Source: Gluconacetobacter sacchari
GTDB lineage: Bacteria; Pseudomonadota; Alphaproteobacteria; Acetobacterales; Acetobacteraceae
Length of the DNA stretch: 64,000 nucleotides
Assembly (NCBI RefSeq): GCF_014174255.1
Contig: NZ_JABEQJ010000019.1
Location: 1 to 64,000, forward strand
Reading direction: 5' to 3'
A program made the translations under genes and the position numbers. The notes beneath the pieces are model-generated. The model was not told the DNA's origin and ran no database searches. It worked only from the letters and a program-made list of their open reading frames with translations. Within the stretch, counting starts at the first letter, position 1. The number at the start of each line of letters is the position of its first letter. Shown piece by piece: positions 24,329 to 33,415 of this stretch.

Positions 24329-24375
24329 CGTGCGATGCGCGCGGGTCGAACGGCGCCTGTTGCATCGGGACGCGG

Positions 24376-24385
24376 AACGATGTTG
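24376..24385. promoter_or_regulatory. AACGATGTTG core upstream of the APC permease
   Basis: This 10-base core is identical to the centre of the 15-bp palindrome at 26802-26816. It lies 59 bp upstream of the permease GTG, in a plausible promoter. It is a candidate second site for the IclR regulator at 26064. Confidence 0.4.
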
Positions 24386-24443
24386 GTTGGCCGGATCGCG
24401 GGTGGTCCGCCCGCCCATCTCATCATTCCGGAGTCTGCCCGAC

Positions 24444-26036
24444 GTGTCGTCCCGTCTGAATCGTGCCCTTGGCCCCTGGCAACTGATGTTTACCGGGCTG
24501 AGCGCCATGATCGGGTCTGGGTGGCTGTTCGGGGCCGCTCGGGCGGCATCGACCGCCGGGCCGGCCGCCATCCTGGCGTGGATGCTCGGTGCGTTCATTG
24601 CGCTGGTCATCGCCGCGACGGCGACCGAACTGGGCGGCATGTTTCCGGTCGCGGGCGGCATGGTCCGCTATGCCAACCTGACGCACGGACCGCTGGTCGG
24701 CTTCATGGCCGCCGGGGCGAACTGGCTGTCGATCGTCAGCGTCGTGCCGGTCGAGGCGGAAGCCTCGGTGCAATATATGAGTTCCTGGCCGTTCCCCTGG
24801 GCGCGGGGGATGTATCATGACGGGGTGCTGGCGCCGGACGGGCTGGCGGCGGCCGCCGTGCTGGTGGTGGTGTATTTCCTGCTCAATTTCTGGGGCGTGC
24901 GCTTCTTCGCGCGGTTCAATGCCGCCATCACCGTCTTCAAGCTGATCGTGCCGGCGATGACGGCGGTGCTGCTGATGGCCGCCAGCTTCCATGCCGGCAA
25001 CCTGACCGGCGCGGCGACGGGGGGCTTCATGCCCTATGGCCTTTCGGGCGTGCTGACGGCGGTGGCGACCTCGGGCATCGTCTTTGCCTTCAACGGTTTC
25101 CAGAGCCCGCTGAACCTGGCGGGCGAGGCGCGCGATCCGGGCCGCAGCATCCCGTTCGCCGTGATCGGGTCGGTGGCGACGGCGACCGTGATCTATCTGC
25201 TGCTGCAATGCGCCTATCTGGGGGCGGTGCGGCCGGGGGCCGGGGGATGGGCGGGATTGTCCTTTTCCTCGCCCTTCGCGCAACTGGCCATGGCCTTCAA
25301 CCTCAACTGGGTGGCGATGCTGCTGTATCTCGATGCCTTCCTCGCGCCCAGCGGGGCGGGGGCGACGCATCTGGCATCGAGCACGCGCATGACGCTGGGC
25401 ATGCAGCGCAACGGCACGCTGCCCGACCTGCTGGGGGCGATCCATCCGGAATATGGCGTGCCGCGCCCGGCGCTGTGGTTCAATCTCGGCGCGGCCTATG
25501 TGTTTCTGTTCTGCTTTCGCGGCTGGGGCATTCTGGCGGCGGTGATTTCGGTGTGTACGGTGATTTCGTACCTGATGCTACCGATCTCGGCGCTGGCGCT
25601 GCGGCGCACGCTCGCGGACCGGCCGCGCCCGGTGCGGATACCGGTGATGCGCGTGACCGGGGCGCTGGCCTTCATGTTTTCGTCTCTGCTGCTGTACTGG
25701 GCGCGCTGGCCGCTCAGCGGGGATATCATCCTGCTGATGCTGCTGTTGCTGCCGCTTTACCTGTGGTGCCGCCGGCAGGATAGCTGGGCGCAGCACCGGG
25801 CGGCGGCGCGGCACGGTATCTGGTTCATGGTCTATCTGCCGGTGATCGCCGCGCTGTCCTGGGCGGGCAGCACGCAATTCGGCGGGCATGGTTGGATTGC
25901 CTATGGCTGGGACCTGATCGTGGTGGCCGTGGTGTCGCTGCTGTTCTGCCTGTGGGCGGTACGCAGCGCCGTGCCCGTGCCGGACCTGTCGCTGATGGAT
26001 GAAGCGGATGACGGGCTGCCGGCTATCGGGCACTGA
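24444..26036 (+). CDS. APC-family amino acid or amine permease
   Basis: A 530-residue inner-membrane protein with about 12 helices. The opening GLSAMIGSGWLFGA is the helix-1 signature of the amino acid-polyamine-organocation superfamily, and NGFQSPLNLAGEARDPGRS lies in the helix-6 to helix-7 region. The GTG start at 24444 (MSSRLNRALGPW) has GGAG upstream and gives a normal N-terminus. It is followed after 27 bp by an IclR regulator gene, suggesting regulated uptake of one specific substrate, which I cannot name. Confidence 0.87.
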   Translation: MSSRLNRALGPWQLMFTGLSAMIGSGWLFGAARAASTAGPAAILAWMLGAFIALVIAATATELGGMFPVAGGMVRYANLTHGPLVGFMAAGANWLSIVSVVPVEAEASVQYMSSWPFPWARGMYHDGVLAPDGLAAAAVLVVVYFLLNFWGVRFFARFNAAITVFKLIVPAMTAVLLMAASFHAGNLTGAATGGFMPYGLSGVLTAVATSGIVFAFNGFQSPLNLAGEARDPGRSIPFAVIGSVATATVIYLLLQCAYLGAVRPGAGGWAGLSFSSPFAQLAMAFNLNWVAMLLYLDAFLAPSGAGATHLASSTRMTLGMQRNGTLPDLLGAIHPEYGVPRPALWFNLGAAYVFLFCFRGWGILAAVISVCTVISYLMLPISALALRRTLADRPRPVRIPVMRVTGALAFMFSSLLLYWARWPLSGDIILLMLLLLPLYLWCRRQDSWAQHRAAARHGIWFMVYLPVIAALSWAGSTQFGGHGWIAYGWDLIVVAVVSLLFCLWAVRSAVPVPDLSLMDEADDGLPAIGH

Positions 26037-26063
26037 GACCGCGCCGGCCAGGCGGGGGCGGCC

Positions 26064-26756
26064 ATGATCCAGTCGGTCGAGCGGGCTGCCGCGATCCTGG
26101 AAATCATTGCCCAGGAAGGCGGCCGCGCGCATCTGCGCACGATTCACGAACGGATGGGAATCGGCAAGACGACCGTCCACAATATTCTGAAAACGCTTGA
26201 CCGGCTGGGCTATGTGCAGCGCGTGCCCGGGGATATGCGCTATCGTCTGGGAAGCCGGATCCTGAACATCGCGCGTATGGCGGGGAATGATGCCATGCTG
26301 CGCGATCGGGTGCGGCCGGTACTGGAAGCGGTCGCGCGGGCGTGCGATGCCACGGTGTTGCTGGCCGTGCCGAGCGGCGACGAGGTGACGTATCTCGACA
26401 TGATCGAAGCGCCGGCCTGGAGCCTGCACGGTGTCGGATTCGGGCAGCGGGAGAAGCTGGAAGGATCGGCGTTGGGACTGGTGTTTCTCGCGTTTTTTCC
26501 GGGTGTCGAGAAGAGGATGGCCTTCGCGCGGCACCGGCCGTTGAGCGCGGCATTTGTCTCCCGCATCGAGCAGGTGCGGGCCAAGGGATATGCGCTCGAC
26601 CTTGAGGCCTGCCGTCCCGGATGGAACTGCGTGGCCGTGCCGTGGCGGGACGGCGGCCTGATGCAGGCCGGGATCAGCGTGACCGGGCCGGCCGACAGGC
26701 TCCCCCGGCGCCGGCTGATCGACCTGAGCTGGACGCTGATGACGCTGGCGGCCTGA
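26064..26756 (+). CDS. IclR-family transcriptional regulator
   Basis: A 230-residue regulator. The N-terminal winged helix-turn-helix (SVERAAAILEIIAQEGG ... GIGKTTVHNILKTLDRLGYV) spans residues 3-55, and the effector domain (IclR/GAF-like) contains VARACDATVLLAVPSGDEVTYLD and a C-terminal CVAVPWRDG block. It is 27 bp after the permease gene and 153 bp before a GlcG-like/MFS pair. Matching operator-like sequences lie before both units, so it probably controls this whole group. Confidence 0.9.
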   Translation: MIQSVERAAAILEIIAQEGGRAHLRTIHERMGIGKTTVHNILKTLDRLGYVQRVPGDMRYRLGSRILNIARMAGNDAMLRDRVRPVLEAVARACDATVLLAVPSGDEVTYLDMIEAPAWSLHGVGFGQREKLEGSALGLVFLAFFPGVEKRMAFARHRPLSAAFVSRIEQVRAKGYALDLEACRPGWNCVAVPWRDGGLMQAGISVTGPADRLPRRRLIDLSWTLMTLAA

Positions 26757-26801
26757 AAACCCGCGTCGCGGGTGTGTCCACGGCCCAATCGAGGCAGGAA
26801 G

Positions 26802-26816
26802 TTCAACGATGTTGAA
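26802..26816. promoter_or_regulatory. IclR-type operator candidate
   Basis: TTCAAC GAT GTTGAA, a perfect 6-3-6 palindrome, 45 bp after the iclR stop and about 95 bp before the GlcG-like ATG. IclR-family sites are commonly 15-bp palindromes of this kind. Its core recurs upstream of the permease at 24376. Confidence 0.5.
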
Positions 26817-26909
26817 TAAATCCGGAATTGCAGGACGCGGCCATTCCCTGCGTGCCTGTCCCGATGACAGTGTGAGCATGCGTTTTCGACATTTTTGAAA
26901 GTCCTTTCC

Positions 26910-27305
26910 ATGAAGCTTGCATCTGCTACCCTCATGCTTTCCGCAGCCCGCGTGGAGGCGGAACGTCTGGGCGTCATCGTGTGCGTGTCGGTCGTGGACG
27001 CGGCCGGCTACCCCGTTGCCTTCCTGCGCATGGATGGGCTTGCGCTGGGTTGCATCGACGTCTGCATCAAGAAGGCCAGGACTGCTGCCCTGTTTCATAT
27101 GGACAGCGCGGATTTCGCCCGGGTCGCCTGCCCCGGCGGCGGGGCCTATTCCCTGGAACTGACCAATGGCGGGCTGACCAGCTTTGGCGGCGGGCTGGCT
27201 GTGCGGGACAGGAATGGGGTCGTGGTCGGCGGGATCGGCGTTTCCGGCGCCAGTACCGAAGACGATATCGCGATCGGCCTCGTCGGCCTGGCTGCTCTTT
27301 CGTAA
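26910..27305 (+). CDS. Cytosolic GlcG/HbpS-like protein
   Basis: A 131-residue member of the same family as the exported protein at 23765, but without a signal peptide. Conserved blocks are VCVSVVDAAGYPVAFLRMD, KKARTAALF, and GGLAVRDRNGVVVGGIGVSG. I prefer ATG 26910; a TTG 15 bases earlier is in frame. The downstream MFS gene starts 27 bp later, so the two are probably cotranscribed. The ligand is unknown. Confidence 0.8.
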   Translation: MKLASATLMLSAARVEAERLGVIVCVSVVDAAGYPVAFLRMDGLALGCIDVCIKKARTAALFHMDSADFARVACPGGGAYSLELTNGGLTSFGGGLAVRDRNGVVVGGIGVSGASTEDDIAIGLVGLAALS

Positions 27306-27332
27306 AATACCGTGGAGTCCTGGACCGAGCCG

Positions 27333-28553
27333 ATGACGACAGAGATGATTCCGGACGGGCACGGCATTGCCCGGGTTCCGCCGCCGCACGGCGCGGCGCT
27401 GGCCTTCCTGACGCTGACATTCGGTACATTCGTCGTCGGTACCGGCGAATTCGCGATCATGGGGATGTTGCCCGCGTTCGCGTCGTCACTGCATGTTTCG
27501 GAGGCCCGGGCCGGTTATGCCATCACGGCCTATGCGCTGGGGGTGGTGGTCGGTGCGCCGTTCTTCACCATTCTGGGGGCGCGGCTTTCGCGCCGCGAGC
27601 TTCTGCTGGCGCTGTTCGCCTTTTTCTGCTTCGGGAATGTCCTGGGTATCCTGATGCCGACGCCGGGCCTGGTCGATGGGGCCCGCTTTATCGCCGGCCT
27701 GCCGCATGGCGCGTTGTTCGGGATTTCGGCGCTCGTCGGGGCGTCGATGGTCGATCGGTCGCGGCGGGGGTGGGCGGTCGGCCGGGTGCTGTCGGGCATT
27801 GCGATCGCCACCTTGATCGGGGCGCCGTTTTCGACCTTCGCCGCCGATCATCTCGGCTGGCGGGCCGCCTATGCCGTGATCGCGGCGGGTGGCGTCGTGA
27901 CCCTGCTGGGCGTGTGGCGCTATATTCCGGCGGACCGGCCCGATCGTGCCGTGACGCCGCTGGGCGAATTGCAGGGGCTGGCCAATGCGCAGGTGCTGCT
28001 GACCCTGCTGACGGCGGCCATCGGTTTCGGCGGCATGTTCACGCTTTATACGTTCCTGACCAGCATCCTGGACAATGTGACCCATGTTCCGGAATGGATG
28101 GTCATGGTCTATATGGTGGTCTGGGGCGCGGGGATGCTGGCGGGCGCCAATGTCGGGGCCTGGATTGTCGATCGCACCCTGAATGCGGCGGTGTTCTTCG
28201 CGCTCGGCGGCAGCATGGCCACCATGCTGGTGCTGCCGTACGTGCTGCATAGCCGCATCGGGCTGATGGTCGATGTCTTTCTCGTGCCGACCTTCTTCAA
28301 CGCGCTGGGGCCGGCGTTGCAGACGCGGCTGATGGATTATGCCGGCACCGCGCAGACGCTGGCCGCGTCGCTCAATCATTCCGCCTTCAATATCGCGAAT
28401 GCGCTGGGCGCCGTGCTGGGCAGCGTTTTGCTGGCGCATCAGTTCGGCTATGGCGCGCTCGGCATGGGGGGAGCGCTGCTGTCGACCGGTGGCGTGCTGG
28501 TCTATCTCGTGGCGCTGCTGGCGTTGGGGCGGCGCGGCGCCCGGTCCGCCTGA
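27333..28553 (+). CDS. MFS transporter (AraJ/DHA1-like efflux carrier)
   Basis: A 406-residue, 12-helix carrier. The helix-1 motif GTGEFAIMGMLP and the motif-A-like GAPFFTILGARLSRRELL mark the AraJ/YdhP branch of drug:proton antiporters, usually exporting sugars or drugs. ATG 27333 is preferred; an in-frame GTG at 27312 is possible. It follows the cytosolic GlcG-like gene and is convergent with the LysR gene, 22 bp apart. Confidence 0.87.
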   Translation: MTTEMIPDGHGIARVPPPHGAALAFLTLTFGTFVVGTGEFAIMGMLPAFASSLHVSEARAGYAITAYALGVVVGAPFFTILGARLSRRELLLALFAFFCFGNVLGILMPTPGLVDGARFIAGLPHGALFGISALVGASMVDRSRRGWAVGRVLSGIAIATLIGAPFSTFAADHLGWRAAYAVIAAGGVVTLLGVWRYIPADRPDRAVTPLGELQGLANAQVLLTLLTAAIGFGGMFTLYTFLTSILDNVTHVPEWMVMVYMVVWGAGMLAGANVGAWIVDRTLNAAVFFALGGSMATMLVLPYVLHSRIGLMVDVFLVPTFFNALGPALQTRLMDYAGTAQTLAASLNHSAFNIANALGAVLGSVLLAHQFGYGALGMGGALLSTGGVLVYLVALLALGRRGARSA

Positions 28554-28575
28554 GAGAGTGGTTGCGGCCGGGCTT

Positions 28576-29484
28576 TCAAAGGGCCGCCCGGGGAGGGAGG
28601 GCGCTCGGCAACGTGCGTTCGAGCAGGGCCGCCAGCGTCCGGATCCGCGGCGGGATCGGTCGCGTCGCCGGGTAGAGCAGACTGAGATCGAAGCCGGGCA
28701 GCCCGCAGTCCGGCAGGATGCGCCTGAGACGTCCGGACGCCAGATCCATGGCGCAGACGGGCTCCTGCAAGACGCCGATCGCCCCGCCTCCGCGCAGGAC
28801 GGCGTGCAACGGTCGCCAGTTGCTCATGGTCATGACGATGTCGATCGGCGCCGGCGTCGGTCGCCCGTCGGCCGCTTGCAGGGGAAGACGGCCGGTATTG
28901 AACAGGCCGGACACCCGTGCGAAGGGATGGCGGATCAGGTCGTCCGGCGTCATCGGCGTGCCATGGCGTTCAAGATACGCGGGTGACGCGACCAGGACGC
29001 GGGAAACATGGCCCAGCCTGCGCGCCACGAAGTGACCTTCTCCGGGGTCGCCGAGCCGGAGCGAGATATCCACCCCCTCGGTCGTGGGATCGACGATCCG
29101 GTCGTTGAGGATCAGGTCTATCTTGAGTTCGGGATGGCGATCGCGGAGATCGAGGAGGATGGGCGGCAACACGACCTCTCCCACTCCGTGGGGTGCCGCG
29201 ATCCTCACGGTGCCGCGCAACGGCGTGTCGTCCCGCGCGCCGGCCAGGGCATCGTCGGCGGCTTCGACGGCGCGTTTGCATCGTTCGTAAAACACGGCGC
29301 CGACATCCGAGACGGAAATCGTTCGCGTATTCCGTCGCAGCAGGCGCGTGCCCAGATGGGTTTCCAGACGCTCGATCCGTTCGCTGACGGCTGGCTGCCC
29401 TATGCCGAGATCGCGAGCCGCCGCGGACATGCTGCCGCGCTCGACCACCCGCATGTAGACCCGCATTGCCGCCAGATAATCCAT
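28576..29484 (-). CDS. LysR-family transcriptional regulator
   Basis: A 302-residue regulator with an N-terminal helix-turn-helix (SMSAAARDLGIGQPAVSERIERLE, residues 18-41) and a periplasmic-binding-like effector domain. It is divergent from the metallo-hydrolase gene at 29627, the classic LysR arrangement, and a 17-bp T-N11-A palindrome lies 10 bp upstream of its own ATG. It therefore probably represses itself and controls the hydrolase. Confidence 0.92.
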   Translation of the reverse strand: MDYLAAMRVYMRVVERGSMSAAARDLGIGQPAVSERIERLETHLGTRLLRRNTRTISVSDVGAVFYERCKRAVEAADDALAGARDDTPLRGTVRIAAPHGVGEVVLPPILLDLRDRHPELKIDLILNDRIVDPTTEGVDISLRLGDPGEGHFVARRLGHVSRVLVASPAYLERHGTPMTPDDLIRHPFARVSGLFNTGRLPLQAADGRPTPAPIDIVMTMSNWRPLHAVLRGGGAIGVLQEPVCAMDLASGRLRRILPDCGLPGFDLSLLYPATRPIPPRIRTLAALLERTLPSALPPRAAL

Positions 29485-29494
29485 GACCGGTATA

Positions 29495-29511
29495 TATCGG
29501 GTTTGCCGATA
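29495..29511. promoter_or_regulatory. LysR-type binding site (T-N11-A)
   Basis: TATCGG GTTTG CCGATA, a perfect 6-5-6 palindrome containing the T-N11-A pattern of LysR boxes. It lies between the divergent lysR and metallo-hydrolase genes, 10 bp from the lysR ATG. Confidence 0.6.
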
Positions 29512-29626
29512 AATGAAAACGGATCCGACGGTCTACCGATCGGGTCGGGCGTTTCGCACAATAGGCCCCGAGGCTTCGCCCGAGGGAAGGGCGGAGACCG
29601 ATTTCAATCATTCGGATCGCTGGCCC

Positions 29627-30418
29627 ATGAGCACCATCAGGCTTTACATGCTTCAGTCCGGCACCCAGCATTGCAAGGTGCATGACATCAAGATGAACCA
29701 GGGCGACGGAGCTGATTGCGAAATACCAGTCCCCTGGTTCCTGCTCCTTCACCCCCGGGGGAACGTCGTCATAGACGGCGGCCTGGCGGCGGAGGGGCTG
29801 GGCGATCCGCGCGGCTACTGGGGGGCTTCGGTGGAGTCCTACCGGCCCGTGATGACGGAAAGCCAGGCATGTGTCGCACAGTTGGCGGCGCTCGGCCTGA
29901 TGCCCGAGGATGTCCGCTTCGTCGTGCTTTCCCATCTTCATTCCGACCATACCGGCGCGATCGGGCGCTTCCCATGCGCGCGGCACGTCGTCCAGCGGCG
30001 TGAACACGAATATGCGTTCGCGCCCGACTGGTTCGCCGCCGGGGCTTATGCGCGGAAGGATTTCGACCGCCCCGGATTATGCTGGCAATTCCTGGAGGGC
30101 GATGCGACCGATCATTATGACCTGTTCGGCGACGGCGTTCTTCGGATCGTCTTTACGCCGGGTCACACGCCGGGCCATCAATCCATTCTCGTGAGCTTGC
30201 CCAACAGTCGCCCCATCCTGCTGGCGGCGGACGCGGTCTATACGATGGATCATTGGCATGAGAGGGCGCTGCCCGGATTTCTGGCCTCGGCCGTGGATAC
30301 CGTGCGCTCGGTGCGCAAATTGCATGCGCTCGTCGAGCGGGTGGGGGCAATGCTCGTGCCGGGTCATGACCCGGTGATGTGGTCGCGGTTCAGACTTGCG
30401 CCGGATTTTTATGATTGA
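29627..30418 (+). CDS. Metallo-beta-lactamase-fold hydrolase, AHL-lactonase-like
   Basis: A 263-residue enzyme. Zinc ligands are in HLHSDHTG (about residue 110), GHTPGHQS, the Asp in AADAVYT, and the final GHDP. Spacing and the DGG segment (VVIDGGLA) resemble N-acyl-homoserine lactonases of the AttM/AiiB group, which open the lactone ring of quorum signals, though other lactones are possible. No quorum synthase or receptor is in the window. It overlaps the 3' end of the convergent MFS gene by 29 bp. Confidence 0.8.
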   Translation: MSTIRLYMLQSGTQHCKVHDIKMNQGDGADCEIPVPWFLLLHPRGNVVIDGGLAAEGLGDPRGYWGASVESYRPVMTESQACVAQLAALGLMPEDVRFVVLSHLHSDHTGAIGRFPCARHVVQRREHEYAFAPDWFAAGAYARKDFDRPGLCWQFLEGDATDHYDLFGDGVLRIVFTPGHTPGHQSILVSLPNSRPILLAADAVYTMDHWHERALPGFLASAVDTVRSVRKLHALVERVGAMLVPGHDPVMWSRFRLAPDFYD

Positions 30419-31634
30419 GACGAGGGACGGTCATGCTTCTGCGGAGCCGTGCGGCGGCGGCCAGGGCGGCGGCCAGCAGCAGCAGGCAGAAGAGGGCGAC
30501 CCCGTTCCATCCCAGGTCCGCCCACCACCAGCCGCCGATCGAGCCGGCGATGCTGGAGCCGAGATAATAGGCCAGCAGGTAGAGCGACGTCGCGTGGCCC
30601 CGGTCGACGCGGGCCAGGTGGCCCACCCAGCCGCTGGCCACCGCGTGGGCGGTGAAGAAGCCGATGGTCAGCAGCACGATGCCGAGGACGATGCACGGCA
30701 TCGCGCGCGGCAGGGTCAGCGCGATGCCCGCCGCCATGATCAGGATGCCGGCTGACAGGACGCGCCCGCGCCCCATGCGGTCGGACAGCGCGCCCGCGGC
30801 CGACGAGGCCGCGATGCCGAACACATAGACCGAAAAGAGCATGCCGAGGCCGGTCTGGTCCATCATGTAGGGCGGGGCCATCAGCCGGTAGCCGGCATAG
30901 TTGAAGAGGGTGACGAACGCGCCCATCACCGTGAAGCCGATGGCATAGAGCGCCGGCAATGCCGGGCCCCGCAGATGGCGCGCCCAGGACAGGAGATGGT
31001 GGCGCGCGCTCAGTCCCGGCCGGCGGGTGAAATGGCGCGACGGCGGCAGCAGGGCCAGGAAGCCGAGGGCGGCGAGCAGGCCGGCGGCGCCGATGATGGT
31101 CATGGCGGCGCGCCAGGAGAGCATGTCGGTGAGGATGCCCGTGCCGACCCGGCCGATCATGCCGCCGAACGCGGTGCCGGCGACATAGAGGCCCATGGCC
31201 AGGCCCAGTTCGCCGGGGTGGATCTCCTCGGCCAGGTAGGTCATCGCCACGGCGGGGACGCCGCCCAGCACGAAGCCCTCGGCCATGCGGGCCGCCAGCA
31301 GGGCCGGCCAGACCGGCGCCCAGGCGGCGGCGATATTCAGCAGGGCCGAAAGGACCATGGACAGGGCCATGATGTCGCGCCGGCCGAGACGCTCGGACAG
31401 GGCGGCGGCGATCAGGATGGCGACGGCGAGGGCGCTGGTGGCGAGGGAGAGCGACAGCGAACTGCCGGCCGCGCCGATGCCGAACCGGCTGGAGAAGACC
31501 GGCAGCAGCGGCTGCACGCAATAGAGCAGCGAGAAGGCCGCGAAGCCCGCGAGGAACAGCGCCAGCCCGGCGCGGCGGTAGGCCGGGCTGCCACGGGTGA
31601 TGAACGGGACGGCATCCGCCGGTGCGGGGGGCAT
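30390..31634 (-). CDS. MFS transporter (YnfM-like)
   Basis: A 414-residue 12-helix carrier: YCVQPLLPVFSSRFG in helix 1, SERLGRRDIMALSM as motif A, and AYYLGSSIAGSIGGWWW near helix 11. These are features of the YnfM arabinose-efflux-like branch. ATG 31634 is used; an in-frame ATG at 31700 would overlap the adenine deaminase gene. It follows that gene and may share its transcript. Confidence 0.85.
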   Translation of the reverse strand: MPPAPADAVPFITRGSPAYRRAGLALFLAGFAAFSLLYCVQPLLPVFSSRFGIGAAGSSLSLSLATSALAVAILIAAALSERLGRRDIMALSMVLSALLNIAAAWAPVWPALLAARMAEGFVLGGVPAVAMTYLAEEIHPGELGLAMGLYVAGTAFGGMIGRVGTGILTDMLSWRAAMTIIGAAGLLAALGFLALLPPSRHFTRRPGLSARHHLLSWARHLRGPALPALYAIGFTVMGAFVTLFNYAGYRLMAPPYMMDQTGLGMLFSVYVFGIAASSAAGALSDRMGRGRVLSAGILIMAAGIALTLPRAMPCIVLGIVLLTIGFFTAHAVASGWVGHLARVDRGHATSLYLLAYYLGSSIAGSIGGWWWADLGWNGVALFCLLLLAAALAAAARLRRSMTVPRLNHKNPAQV

Positions 31635-31671
31635 GAGGGTGTCCGGTCGCGGGTCGGTCAGCCGATCACGG

Positions 31672-33396
31672 TCATCCGATGACGGCCATCCGGCCGACAT
31701 CGACCAGCCCGTGATCGGTGATCTTCAGGTGCGGGACCACCGGCAGGGGGAGGAAGGCCAGTTGCAGGAACGGTTCCTCCAGCGTCACGCCCATGTCCCG
31801 CGTTGCGGCGCGCAGGATTTCCAGTTGCGCGCGTACGGTCTCGAAGGGTGCGTCGCTCATCAGGCCGGCGATCGGCAGGCGCAGTTCGGCGCGCACGGTG
31901 CCCTGCGCGACGACCACGAAGCCGCCGCCGATTTCGGCGAGCCGGTTGACCGCGACGGCCATGTCCGAATCATCGGTGCCGACGACGCAGATATTGTGCG
32001 CGTCGTGCCCGACCGACGAGGCCAGGGCCCCGCCGCGCAGCCCGAAGCCGCGTACGAAGCCCCGGCCGATATTGCCGTTCAGCCCGTGCCGCGCGACGAC
32101 GGCGACCTTGGCGAGGTCGCGGTCGGCGTCGGCCAGGACGCGGCCGTCGGCCTCGGCCAGGTCCTCGGTCAGGAAGGTGGTGATGATCTGGCCGGGGACG
32201 ATGCCCATGACCGGGCGGCGGGCGCCGCTGCCGGGAATCGCGAAATCCGTCGCCGTGACCGGGCGGTTGAGGATGACGCTGTCGCGGCCGGGGGCGGGGA
32301 TCGGCTTTCGCGCCGCCAGCGCCGGCCCGATGGGGCGGCCGCCGGCCAGCACGTCGGACACCGCGCAGCCTTCCAGATCGTCGAGGAAGACGATATCGGC
32401 GCGCTTGCCCGGCGCCAGCATGCCGCGATCGGTCAGGCCGAAGGCGCGCGCCGCCGTGAGGCTGGCGGCGCGGTAGGCGGCCAGCGGCGGCACGCCGCGC
32501 GCGATGGCGCTGCGGATCAGGAAGTCGATATGGCCCTCATGCGCGATTTCCAGCGGGTTGCGGTCGTCGGTGCAGAAGGCGAGGAAGGGCGAGGTTTCGA
32601 CCGTCAGCAGCGGGGCGAGGGCCGCCAGGTCCTTGCAGACCGAGCCTTCGCGGATCAGGACGGTCATGCCCTTGCGGATCTTTTCCAGCGCCTCGTCGGC
32701 GCGGGTGGCCTCGTGATCGGTGGAGATGCCGCCCGAGAGGTAGCCGTTCAGGGCCTTGCCGCGCATCAGCGGCGCGTGGCCGTCGATGTGCCGGCCGGCG
32801 AAGGCGGCCAGCTTGTCCATGCAGCCCGGGTCGCCGGACAGCACGCCCGGCATGTTCATGAATTCCGCCAGGCCGATGACCTTGGGGTGGTTCATCAGGG
32901 GGGCCAGGTCGTCGGCCATCAGCACCGCGCCCGAGGTTTCGACCGGCGAGGACGGCACGCAACTGGACAGGTTGACCCGCAGGTCCATCACCATGCGGCT
33001 GGCGGCGTCGAGGAAATAGCGCAGGGCGGGGACGCCCAGAACGTTCGCCATCTCATGCGGGTCGCAGATCGCGGTGGTGACGCCGTGCGGCAGCACGCAG
33101 CGTTCGAATTCGAACGGGGTGACCAGCGAGGATTCGACATGCAGGTGGGTGTCGATGAAGCCGGGGACGACGATGCGGCCGCGCCCGTCGATGGCCTCGG
33201 AGCCGTCGTAGCGGTCCAGCGTGCCGACGATGGTGTCGCCGCAGAGGGCGATGTCGGTTTCGATCAGCGCGCCGGTGACCAGATCGAACAGTCGGACGTC
33301 GCGGATGACGAGATCGGCGGGTTCCGCGCCGGTGCCCTGGCGAATGCGGCGGGCGATCAGATCGGGAGGGATGTGTGCCATGTCGTTCTTAAACAT
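31672..33396 (-). CDS. ade: Adenine deaminase
   Basis: A 574-residue amidohydrolase that turns adenine into hypoxanthine and ammonia for purine salvage. The metal motif DTHLHVESS, the block [35 protein letters not shown] and the C-terminal [13 protein letters not shown] are all typical of bacterial Ade. Length is normal. ATG at 33396, or 33381. It sits 19 bp after an MHS-type transporter gene and before an MFS gene, suggesting purine uptake plus salvage. Confidence 0.93.
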   Translation of the reverse strand: MFKNDMAHIPPDLIARRIRQGTGAEPADLVIRDVRLFDLVTGALIETDIALCGDTIVGTLDRYDGSEAIDGRGRIVVPGFIDTHLHVESSLVTPFEFERCVLPHGVTTAICDPHEMANVLGVPALRYFLDAASRMVMDLRVNLSSCVPSSPVETSGAVLMADDLAPLMNHPKVIGLAEFMNMPGVLSGDPGCMDKLAAFAGRHIDGHAPLMRGKALNGYLSGGISTDHEATRADEALEKIRKGMTVLIREGSVCKDLAALAPLLTVETSPFLAFCTDDRNPLEIAHEGHIDFLIRSAIARGVPPLAAYRAASLTAARAFGLTDRGMLAPGKRADIVFLDDLEGCAVSDVLAGGRPIGPALAARKPIPAPGRDSVILNRPVTATDFAIPGSGARRPVMGIVPGQIITTFLTEDLAEADGRVLADADRDLAKVAVVARHGLNGNIGRGFVRGFGLRGGALASSVGHDAHNICVVGTDDSDMAVAVNRLAEIGGGFVVVAQGTVRAELRLPIAGLMSDAPFETVRAQLEILRAATRDMGVTLEEPFLQLAFLPLPVVPHLKITDHGLVDVGRMAVIG

Positions 33397-33415
33397 GGCC
33401 GGGCGCGACCGTCCA

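Noticed and set aside
31635-31700. Longer start for the YnfM-like transporter
   Set aside because: It would overlap the adenine deaminase gene and adds a polar segment not typical of the family.
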